Assembly: GCF_001634365.1 (NCBI RefSeq) | Contig: NZ_CP014579.1 | Coordinates: 2,418,001 to 2,482,000 of the forward strand | Source: Paraburkholderia phytofirmans OLGA172 | GTDB lineage: Bacteria > Pseudomonadota > Gammaproteobacteria > Burkholderiales > Burkholderiaceae | Length of the DNA: 64,000 nt | Direction: 5' to 3' | In this document: piece after piece, positions 25,000 through 33,772 of the stretch | Layout of the letters: each line of letters starts with the position of its first letter | Position numbering within the stretch: the first letter of the stretch is position 1 | Translations under genes and position numbers: made by a program | The notes under the pieces: model-generated | Seen by the model: the letters and a program-made list of their open reading frames with translations, nothing else | Told to the model about the DNA's origin: nothing | Database searches by the model: none

Positions 25000-26730
25000 T
25001 CAATCCTCCACAGATTTTTCGTCGGGCGCCGGTGCACCGGGCGCCTTTTCACTGGGCGATTTTTCGTCGGGAGCCGCTGCGCCGGGTGCCTTTTCACTGC
25101 GCGCCTTTGCGTCGAGCGCCGCTGCGCCGGGCGCTTTCGCGTGGGGCGCCCGTGCGTCGGGTTCGATCGGATCGTGCAGCAGCGCATCACGTTTCGTGTA
25201 GCCCGCGAACGCCGCTGCCAGCAGCGCGTCCTGTGTCCAGCTTCCGCGCTCGAACATGCCGGTCATCCGTCCTGCCGACATCACCCCAATCCGGTCGCAA
25301 ATCGACATCAACTCGCGCAGATCGCTCGACACCACCACCAACGCGCGGCCTTCCCGCGCGAGCGCACCCATCAAGGCATAGATATCGAACTTCGCGCCGA
25401 CGTCGATGCCGCGCGTCGGTTCGTCGAACAGCAGCACCGTGCAATCGCGCTCGAGCCAGCGCCCGATCACCACCTTCTGCTGGTTCCCGCCCGAGAGTTC
25501 GGACACCGGTTGCGACGGCCCCGCGCTACGGATGCTCATCGCATCGATCTGTTTGCGCGCCAGCGCCGCCTCGCGACGGCCGTCCACCACGCCGTTCTTC
25601 GACACTGCGCGCAGATGGCCGAGCGAGATATTGGCCGCAATAGGCTGCGTCAGCAGGAGGCCCTCGCCTTTGCGGTCCTCCGTAATCAGCGCGATGCCGT
25701 TCTTCACCGCGTCCGTTGGCGACGAAACCTTCACCGGCTCAAGCGGCCCGCCGCCATGCGCGATCGACACCGTACCGGCATCCGCGCGGTCGGCCCCGTA
25801 GATGAGCCGCATCAATTCCGTGCGGCCCGCGCCGATCAAACCGCTGATGCCGAAAATTTCGCCGGCCTTCACTTCGAAAGACACCTCGCGCACGGCCGGC
25901 TCGCGGGTCATGCCCGTGACCTTGAGCGCCACGTCGCCAATGCGCCGCTCGCCGAGATCGATCCGCTCGCCGATATCGCGCCCCACCATCAGCGTGACCA
26001 GACGGTCGGCCGGGAGATTGGCCATCTCGTCGACATGCACGAGCCGCCCGTCGCGCAGCACGGCAGCGCGCCCCGCGATACGCTTCAACTCTTCCAGTCT
26101 GTGCGAGATGTACACCAGCGCCACGCCGCGCGCCTTGAGCCGTTCGACCTGCTCGAACAGCAGGTCCACCTCGCGGGCGGTCAGCATTGCCGTGGGTTCG
26201 TCGAGGATCAGCACGCGGCAATCGCCGATCAGATTGCGCGCGATCTCGACCATCTGCTGATGCCCGATGCCCAGCGTGCCCACCAGCGTGTCAGGGTGGA
26301 TCGCGTCGAGCCCGACTTGCGCCATGGCGTGCCGGGCGTCCTCGCGCAGTTTGGCGCGGTCGATCCAGCCGAACATGCCGCGCTGCGGCAAGCGGTTCAG
26401 GAACAGATTCTCCGCCACCGAGAGGGTCGGCAGCAGGTTCAACTCCTGCATGACCATGCGCACGCCGAGCGCCTCGGCGTCCTTGCGGCTGGCCGGCGTG
26501 TAGGCAGCGCCGCCGAGCGTCATCGAACCGGTAGTCGGCGGAACGAGACCGCCGACGATCTTGGACAAGGTGCTCTTGCCCGCGCCGTTTTCGCCGGTCA
26601 GCGCCAGCACCTCGCCCGCGTGCAATTCCAGCGAGATATCGGCGAGCACCGGCCCCGCGTAGGTCTTGCCGATGCCGCGAACACTCAACACGGGCGGGAC
26701 ATCGGCCAAGGACAGGAAGGGAGTGGACAT
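25000..26730 (-). CDS. rbsA: ribose ABC transporter ATPase (double ABC domain) with repeat tail
   Basis: A 576-residue RbsA/MglA-type ATPase with two ABC cassettes. The first has Walker A GENGAGKST, signature GIGHQQMVEIAR and Walker B LILDEPTAML. The second has the signature SELSGGNQQKVVIGRWL and LLFDEPTRGID. About 57 C-terminal residues form an unusual Ala/Pro/Lys/Glu repeat tail with recurring KAPGA and PDEKS units, absent from ordinary RbsA proteins. The ATG at 26730 is taken as start; a TTG 21 bases upstream is possible and neither has a strong ribosome site. Confidence 0.93.
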   Translation of the reverse strand: MSTPFLSLADVPPVLSVRGIGKTYAGPVLADISLELHAGEVLALTGENGAGKSTLSKIVGGLVPPTTGSMTLGGAAYTPASRKDAEALGVRMVMQELNLLPTLSVAENLFLNRLPQRGMFGWIDRAKLREDARHAMAQVGLDAIHPDTLVGTLGIGHQQMVEIARNLIGDCRVLILDEPTAMLTAREVDLLFEQVERLKARGVALVYISHRLEELKRIAGRAAVLRDGRLVHVDEMANLPADRLVTLMVGRDIGERIDLGERRIGDVALKVTGMTREPAVREVSFEVKAGEIFGISGLIGAGRTELMRLIYGADRADAGTVSIAHGGGPLEPVKVSSPTDAVKNGIALITEDRKGEGLLLTQPIAANISLGHLRAVSKNGVVDGRREAALARKQIDAMSIRSAGPSQPVSELSGGNQQKVVIGRWLERDCTVLLFDEPTRGIDVGAKFDIYALMGALAREGRALVVVSSDLRELMSICDRIGVMSAGRMTGMFERGSWTQDALLAAAFAGYTKRDALLHDPIEPDARAPHAKAPGAAALDAKARSEKAPGAAAPDEKSPSEKAPGAPAPDEKSVED

Positions 26731-26811
26731 CAGATTGATAAAGCCAGACAAAGATCAGGCGGCGCGGCCCGCGTGCGACATGAACAACAAGGGCCACGCG
26801 CTATGCCAGTC

Positions 26812-27786
26812 TTACTTGGTGACCAGATCGACAGGCGTTTCGACGACGCCCGACAATTCCGACTGTTTCTTGTGCTCAGCAAGTGCCTTCAAAGCCGTGT
26901 CGATACCGAACACGGCCTGCCTGGCGGCGTACTGATTCGCTGTGGCGAGAACGCGGCCATCGGCGAGCATCGGCTTGATCGCATTGATGTCGTCGTAGCC
27001 CACCACCTGCACCTTGCCGACCTTGCCTGCCGCGCGCACGGCCGATACTGCGCCGATTGCCATGTTGTCATTGCCGCACAGCAGCGCCTTGACGTCCGGG
27101 TTCGCATTGAGAATCTGGCTCGCTACAGCGTTGCCCTTATCGATTTCCCACTCACCCGATTGCAGCGAAACGACCTTCATGCCGCCCGCCGCCATGGCCT
27201 GCCTGAAGCCGGCCGAGCGTTGCTGCGCGTTGGTGGTGGTCGAGACGCCTTCGATAATGGCGACGTTGTCGCCCGACTTCAGATGCCTGGCCAGGTAGTC
27301 GCCCACCTTCAATGCGCCCTTGGCGTTATCCGGCCCGACGAACGGGATGTTGAGGTCTTTCGACTTGAGCACATCCGGATCCAGCTTGTTGTCGATATTG
27401 ACCACGATAATGCCGGCGTCGACCGCCTTCTTGAGCACCGGCACCAGCGCCTTGGAATCGGCCGGGGCGATCACGAGTGCGTCGACCTTCGACACGATCA
27501 TCTGCTCGACGATGCGAATCTGGTTAGCCGTATCCGTTTCGTCCTTGATACCGTTCGTGACGAGATCGAATTTCGTGGGGTTCTGCTTCTGATAATCCTT
27601 GGCGCCGGTTTCCATGGTCAGGAAAAACTCGTTCGCCAACGACTTCATCACCAGCGCGACTTTCGGCTTGTGAGCGGCCTGGGTGGCTTGGGCGAACGCA
27701 GTGGGCATCGGCAGAATCGACACTGCGAGGAAGGCTGCGCTGGCTACGATGGCGCGACGCCGCGCCGGCTGGAAATGACGAATCAT
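26812..27786 (-). CDS. rbsB: ribose ABC transporter substrate-binding protein
   Basis: A 324-residue periplasmic binding protein of the ribose/galactose type. A twin-positive signal peptide ends near AFAQA (about residue 33). The mature protein begins KPKVALVMKSLANEFFLTM and shows the ADSKALVPVLKKAVDAGIIVVNID and CGNDNMAIGA elements of the family. It delivers ribose to RbsAC. It is the first gene of the rbsBACK operon. Its upstream region (27787-27988) is shared with the divergent LysR fragment. Confidence 0.95.
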   Translation of the reverse strand: MIRHFQPARRRAIVASAAFLAVSILPMPTAFAQATQAAHKPKVALVMKSLANEFFLTMETGAKDYQKQNPTKFDLVTNGIKDETDTANQIRIVEQMIVSKVDALVIAPADSKALVPVLKKAVDAGIIVVNIDNKLDPDVLKSKDLNIPFVGPDNAKGALKVGDYLARHLKSGDNVAIIEGVSTTTNAQQRSAGFRQAMAAGGMKVVSLQSGEWEIDKGNAVASQILNANPDVKALLCGNDNMAIGAVSAVRAAGKVGKVQVVGYDDINAIKPMLADGRVLATANQYAARQAVFGIDTALKALAEHKKQSELSGVVETPVDLVTK

Positions 27787-27988
27787 CGATGTCTCCGTAT
27801 CGCTCGTTCGGTCTACGTATTGATAGCCGTTGAGTCGTGTGATGGGTCAGGTCGCCACACTTGCCGCCAGCTGCCGATGAAACCCTCGGGTTTCTCCGCC
27901 AGATGCCGGGACGAGTATGGCCAGGTCCAATGCTATCCTCGCCATCCACGTTATGCTATGCCCAATTTCAAAATCGAGCGTTTCAAAA

Positions 27989-28279
27989 ATGGAACACGTA
28001 GACTGGGACGACTTGCGGATTCTGGTGGAGATCGCGCGCGGCGGGACTATGCGAGCCGCTGCGGCGGCATGTGATCTGAGCGCGCCGACCTTGTCGCGCC
28101 GCCTGACCGAGCTTGAACGGCGGCTGGGCGAGCCGCTCATCGACCGGGTGCCGTCAGGCTGCACCGTGACGGCATTTGGCGCGCGCGTGCTGGCCTGGGC
28201 CGAACAGATGGAAGATCTCGCCCACCAGATCGAGCGCGCCGCGGACGTTACCGGCAGTATTGCGGAGAAATTCCGTTAG
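27989..28279 (+). pseudogene. truncated LysR-type regulator (DNA-binding domain only)
   Basis: A 96-residue frame containing a complete LysR helix-turn-helix domain (LRILVEIARGGTMRAAAAAC, then SAPTLSRRLTELERRLGEPL) and the start of the linker helix. It stops at residue 96, with no sign of the effector-binding domain of about 200 residues in any frame downstream. It is divergent from the rbs operon and abuts the vapBC pair. It is probably the stump of a regulator, although a short DNA-binding protein could still be made. Confidence 0.7.
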
Positions 28280-28354
28280 ACCGGGGCTGGGGCTCAGTCG
28301 CTCGCGATGGTCCGGCAGCTTGATCGGGCATCGGCAAAACCGCCTTTCCGTTAT

Positions 28355-28726
28355 CTAATGCGCGAGCACCGCGCCGAGATTGAGTTCATCGGCAACCTTC
28401 TTCAACCGCTTGTCGCGTGTCCAGAGAGTGGTGCCGGGCTGTAGGCGCACGGATGCCAACAGCGATGTATCGACATATCCGATTCCGCGATTGAACAAAC
28501 CTTCGCGCTCGATCAGATAAAACGTCTCCTCCGGCGTTGCAACTGGCGCGCGCGGCAGATCGAGCAACGCGCCAAGCACGACGTCACGGTCACGCAGACT
28601 ACCGAGCGAAATCTCGCCTATCACATAGGGATGAGCCAGCACGCGCTCCTCGGCAAGCAGGCTAATCAGCATGGAATCAGAGGCGTTGATATGGTCAATC
28701 CAGACCGACGTGTCGACAAGAATCAT
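28355..28726 (-). CDS. vapC: VapC-type PIN-domain toxin
   Basis: A 123-residue PIN-domain ribonuclease. The acidic active-site residues are visible in MILVDTSVWIDH (Asp5), in EISLGS (Glu), and in the C-terminal YVDTSLLAS and WTRDKRL segments. It would cleave RNA when free of its antitoxin. Its ATG overlaps the vapB stop by four bases, so the pair is coupled. The pair lies between the rbs and frc sugar-transport operons. Confidence 0.9.
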   Translation of the reverse strand: MILVDTSVWIDHINASDSMLISLLAEERVLAHPYVIGEISLGSLRDRDVVLGALLDLPRAPVATPEETFYLIEREGLFNRGIGYVDTSLLASVRLQPGTTLWTRDKRLKKVADELNLGAVLAH

Positions 28727-28920
28727 TCGACGTCCTGCCGCCGACGCGGCGCGCCCTTGATGCCCGGTTGGCTACCGCCAAGATTCGCGAGTCGTTTCGC
28801 GGCTTCACGCTGGATCAAAGCCTTTAGCGCTTCACGCACGAGTGCCGTTTTTTCCTCCACGCCTGTATAGGCTTGAGCCTTGGCGATCAAGTCGTCATCA
28901 AGCGAAATAGTCGTGCGCAT
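28723..28920 (-). CDS. vapB: VapB-type antitoxin
   Basis: A 65-residue antitoxin with an N-terminal ribbon-helix-helix type segment (MRTTISLDDDLIAKAQAYTG) and an AAKRLANLGGSQPG tail of the kind that wraps around VapC toxins. GGAGA precedes the ATG at 28920. The longer frame upstream is not needed. A short palindrome, GCATC/GATGC at 28953-28966, just before it could be the autoregulatory operator. Confidence 0.88.
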   Translation of the reverse strand: MRTTISLDDDLIAKAQAYTGVEEKTALVREALKALIQREAAKRLANLGGSQPGIKGAPRRRQDVE

Positions 28921-28952
28921 GGGAATCTCCGCAAATATTAGCACCAATAATA

Positions 28953-28966
28953 GCATCGTTTGATGC
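28953..28966. promoter_or_regulatory. candidate vapBC operator palindrome
   Basis: GCATC, four bases, GATGC lies about 35 bp before vapB in AT-rich sequence, where a VapB-type protein would bind. The remainder of the 28921-29498 gap shows no convincing gene, only a frame of 61 codons without a ribosome site. Confidence 0.3.
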
Positions 28967-29498
28967 CTGAAATGGTGCATTTCGGCGTTTCGCGATGAGC
29001 GCGTTTTGCCGCAACATTCCGGCGTGAACAGATAGTCGATAAGTGCGTCCTGGCCGTCAGGCGCGAAATTGAACGCCCAGTCCTGATCCAGCAGATGATG
29101 AATCGAACGGCAGCGCTGACGCGGATGTAAATCTGTCGCGAAAGATCACGTAAGTCTTCAATTCGCTTTCAAACGAACCAGGACTTTCCCGAAGTTCCGG
29201 TGCTCGACCTTGCACCCCACCACCTCCGCCAAGCCCCGCCACGTATGACTCACCGCCCTCGTGGCGGCCTCAGCACGTCAACTTCCGGCACGATCGTTTT
29301 CTTGACGAGCGTCCCCATGCCTGCTGTACTAAATCAACTAAAGTGATTTAAGCAGCCGGCTTCGGACTGACTCGAAATCGCTACAGGTTCCAAACCAGAT
29401 TGCAAGCAGGTAGCAAACAGGTGGCAAGCGCGCAGCGTTCGCGTGCGCTACCCGCCCACAGTTCACAGCGTCGTGGCCAATAACCGGAGGAGCGTCCC

Positions 29499-30503
29499 AT
29501 GAATCTGAATTCCCACAGGCTTCCTGTCGCCAGGAAAATCGTGTCGATGTGCATCGCGGCATCGGCAGCGTGGTGTGCGAGCGCGAGCCAGGCGGCCGAC
29601 CAGCCTGTCGTCGGCCTCATCACCAAGACGGACACCAATCCGTTCTTCGTGAAGATGAAACAAGGCGCCGAAGCGGCTGCCTCGAAAGACGGCGCCAAGC
29701 TGATCACCGCCGCCGGCAAGTTCGACGGCGACAACGCGAGCCAGGTCACTGCCATCGAAAACATGATGACGGCCGGCGCAAAAGCGATTCTGATCACGCC
29801 GAGCGATACCAAAGCGATCGTGCCGAGCATCAGGAAAGCGCGCGCGGCCGGTGTGATGGTGGTTGCACTCGACACGCCGACCGATCCGCAAGATGCCACG
29901 GACGCCCTCTTCGCCACCGACAACTTCAAAGCCGGCGTGCTGATCGGCAGGTATGCGAAAGCGGCCATGAACGGCAAGCCCGCGAAGATTGCCACGCTCG
30001 ACCTCGCACCCGGCGTTTCGGTCGGCGTGCTGCGTCATAACGGCTTCCTGGAAGGCTTCGGCGTGAAGGAAGGCGATCCGTCGATCGTCTGCAGCCAGGA
30101 CACCCGCGGCGATCAGTCGAAGGGCCAGACGGCGATGGAAAACTGCCTGCAGAAATCGCCGGATATCAACGTGGTCTACACGATCAACGAACCGGCCGCA
30201 GCGGGTGCGTATCGTGCGCTCAAAGCGGCGGGCAAGGATAAGAGCGTGATGATCGTTTCGATCGACGGCGGCTGCGAAGGCGTACGCAATGTGACGGCCG
30301 GCGCGATTGCCGCGACCTCGCAGCAGTATCCGTTGAAGATGGCCGCGCTCGGCGTGACGGCGGGCGTCGATTACGCGAAGACCGGGAAGAAGGTCTCCGG
30401 CTATCAGGACACGGGCGTGACGCTGATCACCGACAAGCCGATGTCCGGCGTCGACAGCAAGAATACGAAGTTCGGCCTCGACAACTGCTGGGGCAACAAG
30501 TAA
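29499..30503 (+). CDS. frcB: sugar ABC transporter substrate-binding protein (fructose type)
   Basis: A 334-residue periplasmic binding protein. The signal peptide ends near ASQAAD (residue 34). The mature part begins [18 protein letters not shown] and contains [28 protein letters not shown] and a late [15 protein letters not shown] segment, close to the FrcB group. GGAGG lies upstream of the ATG. It opens an operon with a permease, an ATPase and a ROK regulator. Fructose is the likely substrate from family resemblance, but this is not proved. Confidence 0.9.
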   Translation: MNLNSHRLPVARKIVSMCIAASAAWCASASQAADQPVVGLITKTDTNPFFVKMKQGAEAAASKDGAKLITAAGKFDGDNASQVTAIENMMTAGAKAILITPSDTKAIVPSIRKARAAGVMVVALDTPTDPQDATDALFATDNFKAGVLIGRYAKAAMNGKPAKIATLDLAPGVSVGVLRHNGFLEGFGVKEGDPSIVCSQDTRGDQSKGQTAMENCLQKSPDINVVYTINEPAAAGAYRALKAAGKDKSVMIVSIDGGCEGVRNVTAGAIAATSQQYPLKMAALGVTAGVDYAKTGKKVSGYQDTGVTLITDKPMSGVDSKNTKFGLDNCWGNK

Positions 30504-30606
30504 CGCGCATTGAACGGCGGCCCGCTCCGTTGGGTTGCCGGATGGCCGGCCCCGCGCATATACCGCGTGGCCAACCCGCCACGCTTATGCATCGAGGACA
30601 CCTATC

Positions 30607-31593
30607 ATGTCGACCCCTTCCGCGCCCGCCAGCCACTCGCGCCCCTTCGCCGACCGCTTGCCGTCGCTCGCTGAAATCGGACCGCTGATCGCCCTGCTGC
30701 TGGCCTGCGGCTTCTTTATTTCGCAGAGCAACCGGTTCCTGTCGTTCCAGAACCTCTCGCTGATCCTGCAGCAGACGATGGTGGTCGCCGTCATCGCCAT
30801 CGGCCAGACGCTGATCGTGCTGACAGGCGGGATCGATCTGTCGTGCGGGATGGTGATGGCGTTCGGCTCGATCATCATGACCAAATTCGCGGTCACGCTC
30901 GGCGTGCCGCCCATTCTCGCGATTCTGTGCGGCATTGCCGCGAGCACGCTGTTCGGCACGCTCAACGGCGTGCTGATCACACGCATCAAACTGCCAGCCT
31001 TCATCGTCACGCTCGGTACCCTGAACATCGCGTTCGCACTCACGCAGATCTATTCGAACGCGGAGAGTGTCTCGAATCTGCCGGACGCAATCATGTTCCT
31101 CGGCAACACGTTCAAGCTCGGCCCAGCCGATGTCACCTACGGCACGGTGCTCACGCTGCTGATGTACGTGGCGACGTGGTTCGTCTTGCGTGACACCGTG
31201 CCGGGCCGTCATCTGTATGCGCTCGGCAATAACCCCGAAGCCGCGCGCCTGATGGGCCTCTCGTCGCAGAAGATTTTGCTCACCGTGTATTCGCTGGCCG
31301 GCGCGATCTACGGTATCGCCGCGCTGTTGTCGGTGTCGCGCACCGGCGTCGGCGATCCGCAGGCGGGGCAAACCGAGAACCTCGACAGCATTACGGCGGT
31401 GGTGCTGGGCGGCACGAGTCTGTTCGGCGGACGTGGCTCGATTACCGGCACACTGCTCGGCGCGCTGATCGTCGGCGTGTTTCGCAATGGCCTGACGCTG
31501 ATCGGCGTCTCTTCGGTCTACCAGGTGTTGATCACCGGCATGCTGGTGATTCTCGCGGTCGCCGCGGACAAACTTTCCCATCGTCGCGGTTGA
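30607..31593 (+). CDS. frcC: sugar ABC transporter permease (fructose type)
   Basis: A 328-residue permease with about eight to ten membrane helices. It carries the family motif TGGIDLSCGMVMAFGSI near residue 80 and AVVLGGTSLFGGRGSI near residue 270. The ATG at 30607 has GAGGA before it. The longer frame would add 24 residues of unlikely sequence. It is 104 bp after frcB and 20 bp before the ATPase gene. Confidence 0.92.
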   Translation: MSTPSAPASHSRPFADRLPSLAEIGPLIALLLACGFFISQSNRFLSFQNLSLILQQTMVVAVIAIGQTLIVLTGGIDLSCGMVMAFGSIIMTKFAVTLGVPPILAILCGIAASTLFGTLNGVLITRIKLPAFIVTLGTLNIAFALTQIYSNAESVSNLPDAIMFLGNTFKLGPADVTYGTVLTLLMYVATWFVLRDTVPGRHLYALGNNPEAARLMGLSSQKILLTVYSLAGAIYGIAALLSVSRTGVGDPQAGQTENLDSITAVVLGGTSLFGGRGSITGTLLGALIVGVFRNGLTLIGVSSVYQVLITGMLVILAVAADKLSHRRG

Positions 31594-31612
31594 ACGCTCA
31601 AAGGAACCTGTC

Positions 31613-32410
31613 ATGTCGACACCTACTTCCGTTTCTGCCGTGATGCCCGTTCTGCAGGCACGCGGACTCGTCAAACGCTACGGCAACGTCACCGCGCTCG
31701 ACGGCTGCGATTTCGAAGTGCTGCCCGGCGAGATTCTCGCCGTGATCGGCGATAACGGCGCGGGCAAGTCCTCGCTGATCAAGGCGCTTTCGGGCGCCAC
31801 CGTTCCCGACGAAGGCGAAATCCTGCTCGACGGCAAGCCGGTCAAATTCCGCAGCCCTCTGGATGCACGCGCTCAAGGCATCGAAACCGTGTACCAGGAA
31901 CTCGCGGTGGCGCCCGCCATGAGCATCGCCGAAAACCTGTTTCTCGCCCGTGAGCTTGTCAAACCGGGCTGGCGCGGCTCGATCTTCAAGATGATCGACA
32001 AGCGCCGCATGCTCGACGAAGCCACCGCGCATATGAAGGATCTGCAAATCGGCATCCGCTCGATGCGCCAGGCGGTCGAAACGTTATCCGGCGGCCAGCG
32101 TCAGGGCGTGGCTGTGGCGCGCAGCGCGGCGTTCGCGCGGCATGTGGTGATTCTCGACGAGCCCACCGCCGCGCTCGGCGTGAAGGAAGGCAACATGGTG
32201 CTCGAACTGATCCGCCGCGTGCGCGAGCGCGGCCTGCCGGTCATCCTGATCAGCCACAACATGCCGCACGTGTTCGAAGTCGCGGACCGCATTCATATCC
32301 AGCGGCTCGGCCGGCGCGCGGCGCTCGTGAACACCAAAGACATCCACATGTCGGAGGCCGTGGCGATCATGACGGGCGCGAAGACAGCGGACGTCAAGGC
32401 GATTGCATGA
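31613..32410 (+). CDS. frcA: sugar ABC transporter ATPase (fructose type)
   Basis: A 265-residue single-cassette ATPase. Walker A is GDNGAGKSSLIKAL (near residue 47), the signature is ETLSGGQRQGVAVAR and Walker B is VVILDEPTAALG, followed by the switch histidine (LISHNM). Unlike RbsA it has only one cassette, as in FrcA-type systems. It lies directly after the permease and 30 bp before the ROK regulator. Confidence 0.93.
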   Translation: MSTPTSVSAVMPVLQARGLVKRYGNVTALDGCDFEVLPGEILAVIGDNGAGKSSLIKALSGATVPDEGEILLDGKPVKFRSPLDARAQGIETVYQELAVAPAMSIAENLFLARELVKPGWRGSIFKMIDKRRMLDEATAHMKDLQIGIRSMRQAVETLSGGQRQGVAVARSAAFARHVVILDEPTAALGVKEGNMVLELIRRVRERGLPVILISHNMPHVFEVADRIHIQRLGRRAALVNTKDIHMSEAVAIMTGAKTADVKAIA

Positions 32411-32440
32411 TGGTTGCATCCCGCTGAGGGGCACGCGACG

Positions 32441-33667
32441 ATGGATACTACCGGCACCCGCTCGCCCCTTAAACGCACGGTCGGCTCGAATCAGGTCGGC
32501 ATGCGGCAGTTCAATGAACGAATCGTCCTGCAGGCGATCCGTTTGCATGGACCGCTGCCGAAAGCCGACGTGGGCCGTCTCACGCGGCTGTCGATGCAGA
32601 CGGTGTCGATGATCGTCGACCGTCTGATCGACGATGGCCTGCTCGAGAAGCAGGCGCGCGTGCGCGGCCGCATCGGTCAACCCTCGGTGCCGATCGCGTT
32701 GCGTGCCGACGGCGCGTACACCATCGGCATCAAGGTGGGACGCCGCAGTCTCGACGTACTGGCGATGGATTTCGCGGGCCGCGTGGTGTGCCGCGATGTA
32801 GTCGACTATGCCTATCCCGATCCGCGCACGCTATTTTCCGCGCTCGAAAGCAAACTGGCACGCGTGAATCAGACGCTCGGCGCGAAGGCGCACAAAGTGG
32901 TTGGCGTGGGCGTGGCGGCGCCGTTGTGGCTCGGCGGCTGGCGCGACTTTCTCGGCGCGCCGCAAGAAGCGCTGGAAGCGTGGCACGAGATCGACTTGCG
33001 CAGTCGCATCGCGACGATGACGGGCTTGCCGGTCGAGTTCGCCAAAGACACCACCGCCGCCTGCGCGGCCGAACTCGTGATGGGCCAGGGCCGCGGGATT
33101 CACAATTTTCTCTACCTGTTCGTCGGCACGTTTATCGGCGGCGGCCTGGTGATCGACGGCCGTTTGCATGCCGGACCGCACGACAACGCGGGCGCAGTCG
33201 GCTCGATACCGCTGCGGGACGGCAGCGCTCGCAAACCCGCGCGGCAACTGCTGCACGCAGCATCGGGCTTTATTCTGGAACGGCTGTTGAGCGATGCGGG
33301 TGCGCCGGCCGCCGCCGCGCATGACCATCGCGCGTTGTCGCCTGAAATGTGGCGGCTGACCGAACAATGGCTCGACACCGCTTGCCCGGCCATCGCCAGC
33401 GCGTTGACCAATGCGGCTGCCTTGCTCGACCTTGAAGCGGTGGTGATCGACGGCGAGCTCGACCGGCAACTGGTCCGCGAAATCATCCGCCGAACCGAGC
33501 GCGTGCTCGATCGCTTTGAATGGGAGGGAATGGTGCGCCCGCAACTACTGGAAGGCACCATCGGCGCCGATGCGCGGGCAATGGGCGGTGCGATTCTGCC
33601 GCTATACGCCCATTTCGCGCCCGTGCACGAACTGTTCCTTAAGCCGGCAACAGATGCCGGTTATTAG
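32441..33667 (+). CDS. ROK-family transcriptional regulator
   Basis: A 408-residue ROK protein. A winged helix-turn-helix lies at about residues 20-85 (QAIRLHGPLPKADVGRLTRL, then TVSMIVDRLIDDGLLEK). The sugar-kinase-like domain carries VGVGVAAPLWLGG and DTTAACAAELVMGQG. The usual zinc-binding cysteine cluster of ROK kinases is not evident, which fits a regulator. The ATG at 32441 is preferred over a TTG at 32414. As the last gene of the frc operon it probably controls it in response to the sugar. Confidence 0.88.
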   Translation: MDTTGTRSPLKRTVGSNQVGMRQFNERIVLQAIRLHGPLPKADVGRLTRLSMQTVSMIVDRLIDDGLLEKQARVRGRIGQPSVPIALRADGAYTIGIKVGRRSLDVLAMDFAGRVVCRDVVDYAYPDPRTLFSALESKLARVNQTLGAKAHKVVGVGVAAPLWLGGWRDFLGAPQEALEAWHEIDLRSRIATMTGLPVEFAKDTTAACAAELVMGQGRGIHNFLYLFVGTFIGGGLVIDGRLHAGPHDNAGAVGSIPLRDGSARKPARQLLHAASGFILERLLSDAGAPAAAAHDHRALSPEMWRLTEQWLDTACPAIASALTNAAALLDLEAVVIDGELDRQLVREIIRRTERVLDRFEWEGMVRPQLLEGTIGADARAMGGAILPLYAHFAPVHELFLKPATDAGY

Positions 33668-33772
33668 CCACTGACAGCGGCCCTTCTCTTGCGAGATCAC
33701 ACGGAGCACGACTTCGTCCATAACGTCTCGCACGGTTATCAAGCAGTCATTGCCCGTTGCTAACCCAAGCGC

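Noticed and set aside
24679..28074. A 1131-codon open frame on the plus strand
   Set aside because: It is the complement of the rbs operon. The translation is rich in Arg, His and Gln with no domain, which is typical of antisense frames in high-G+C DNA.
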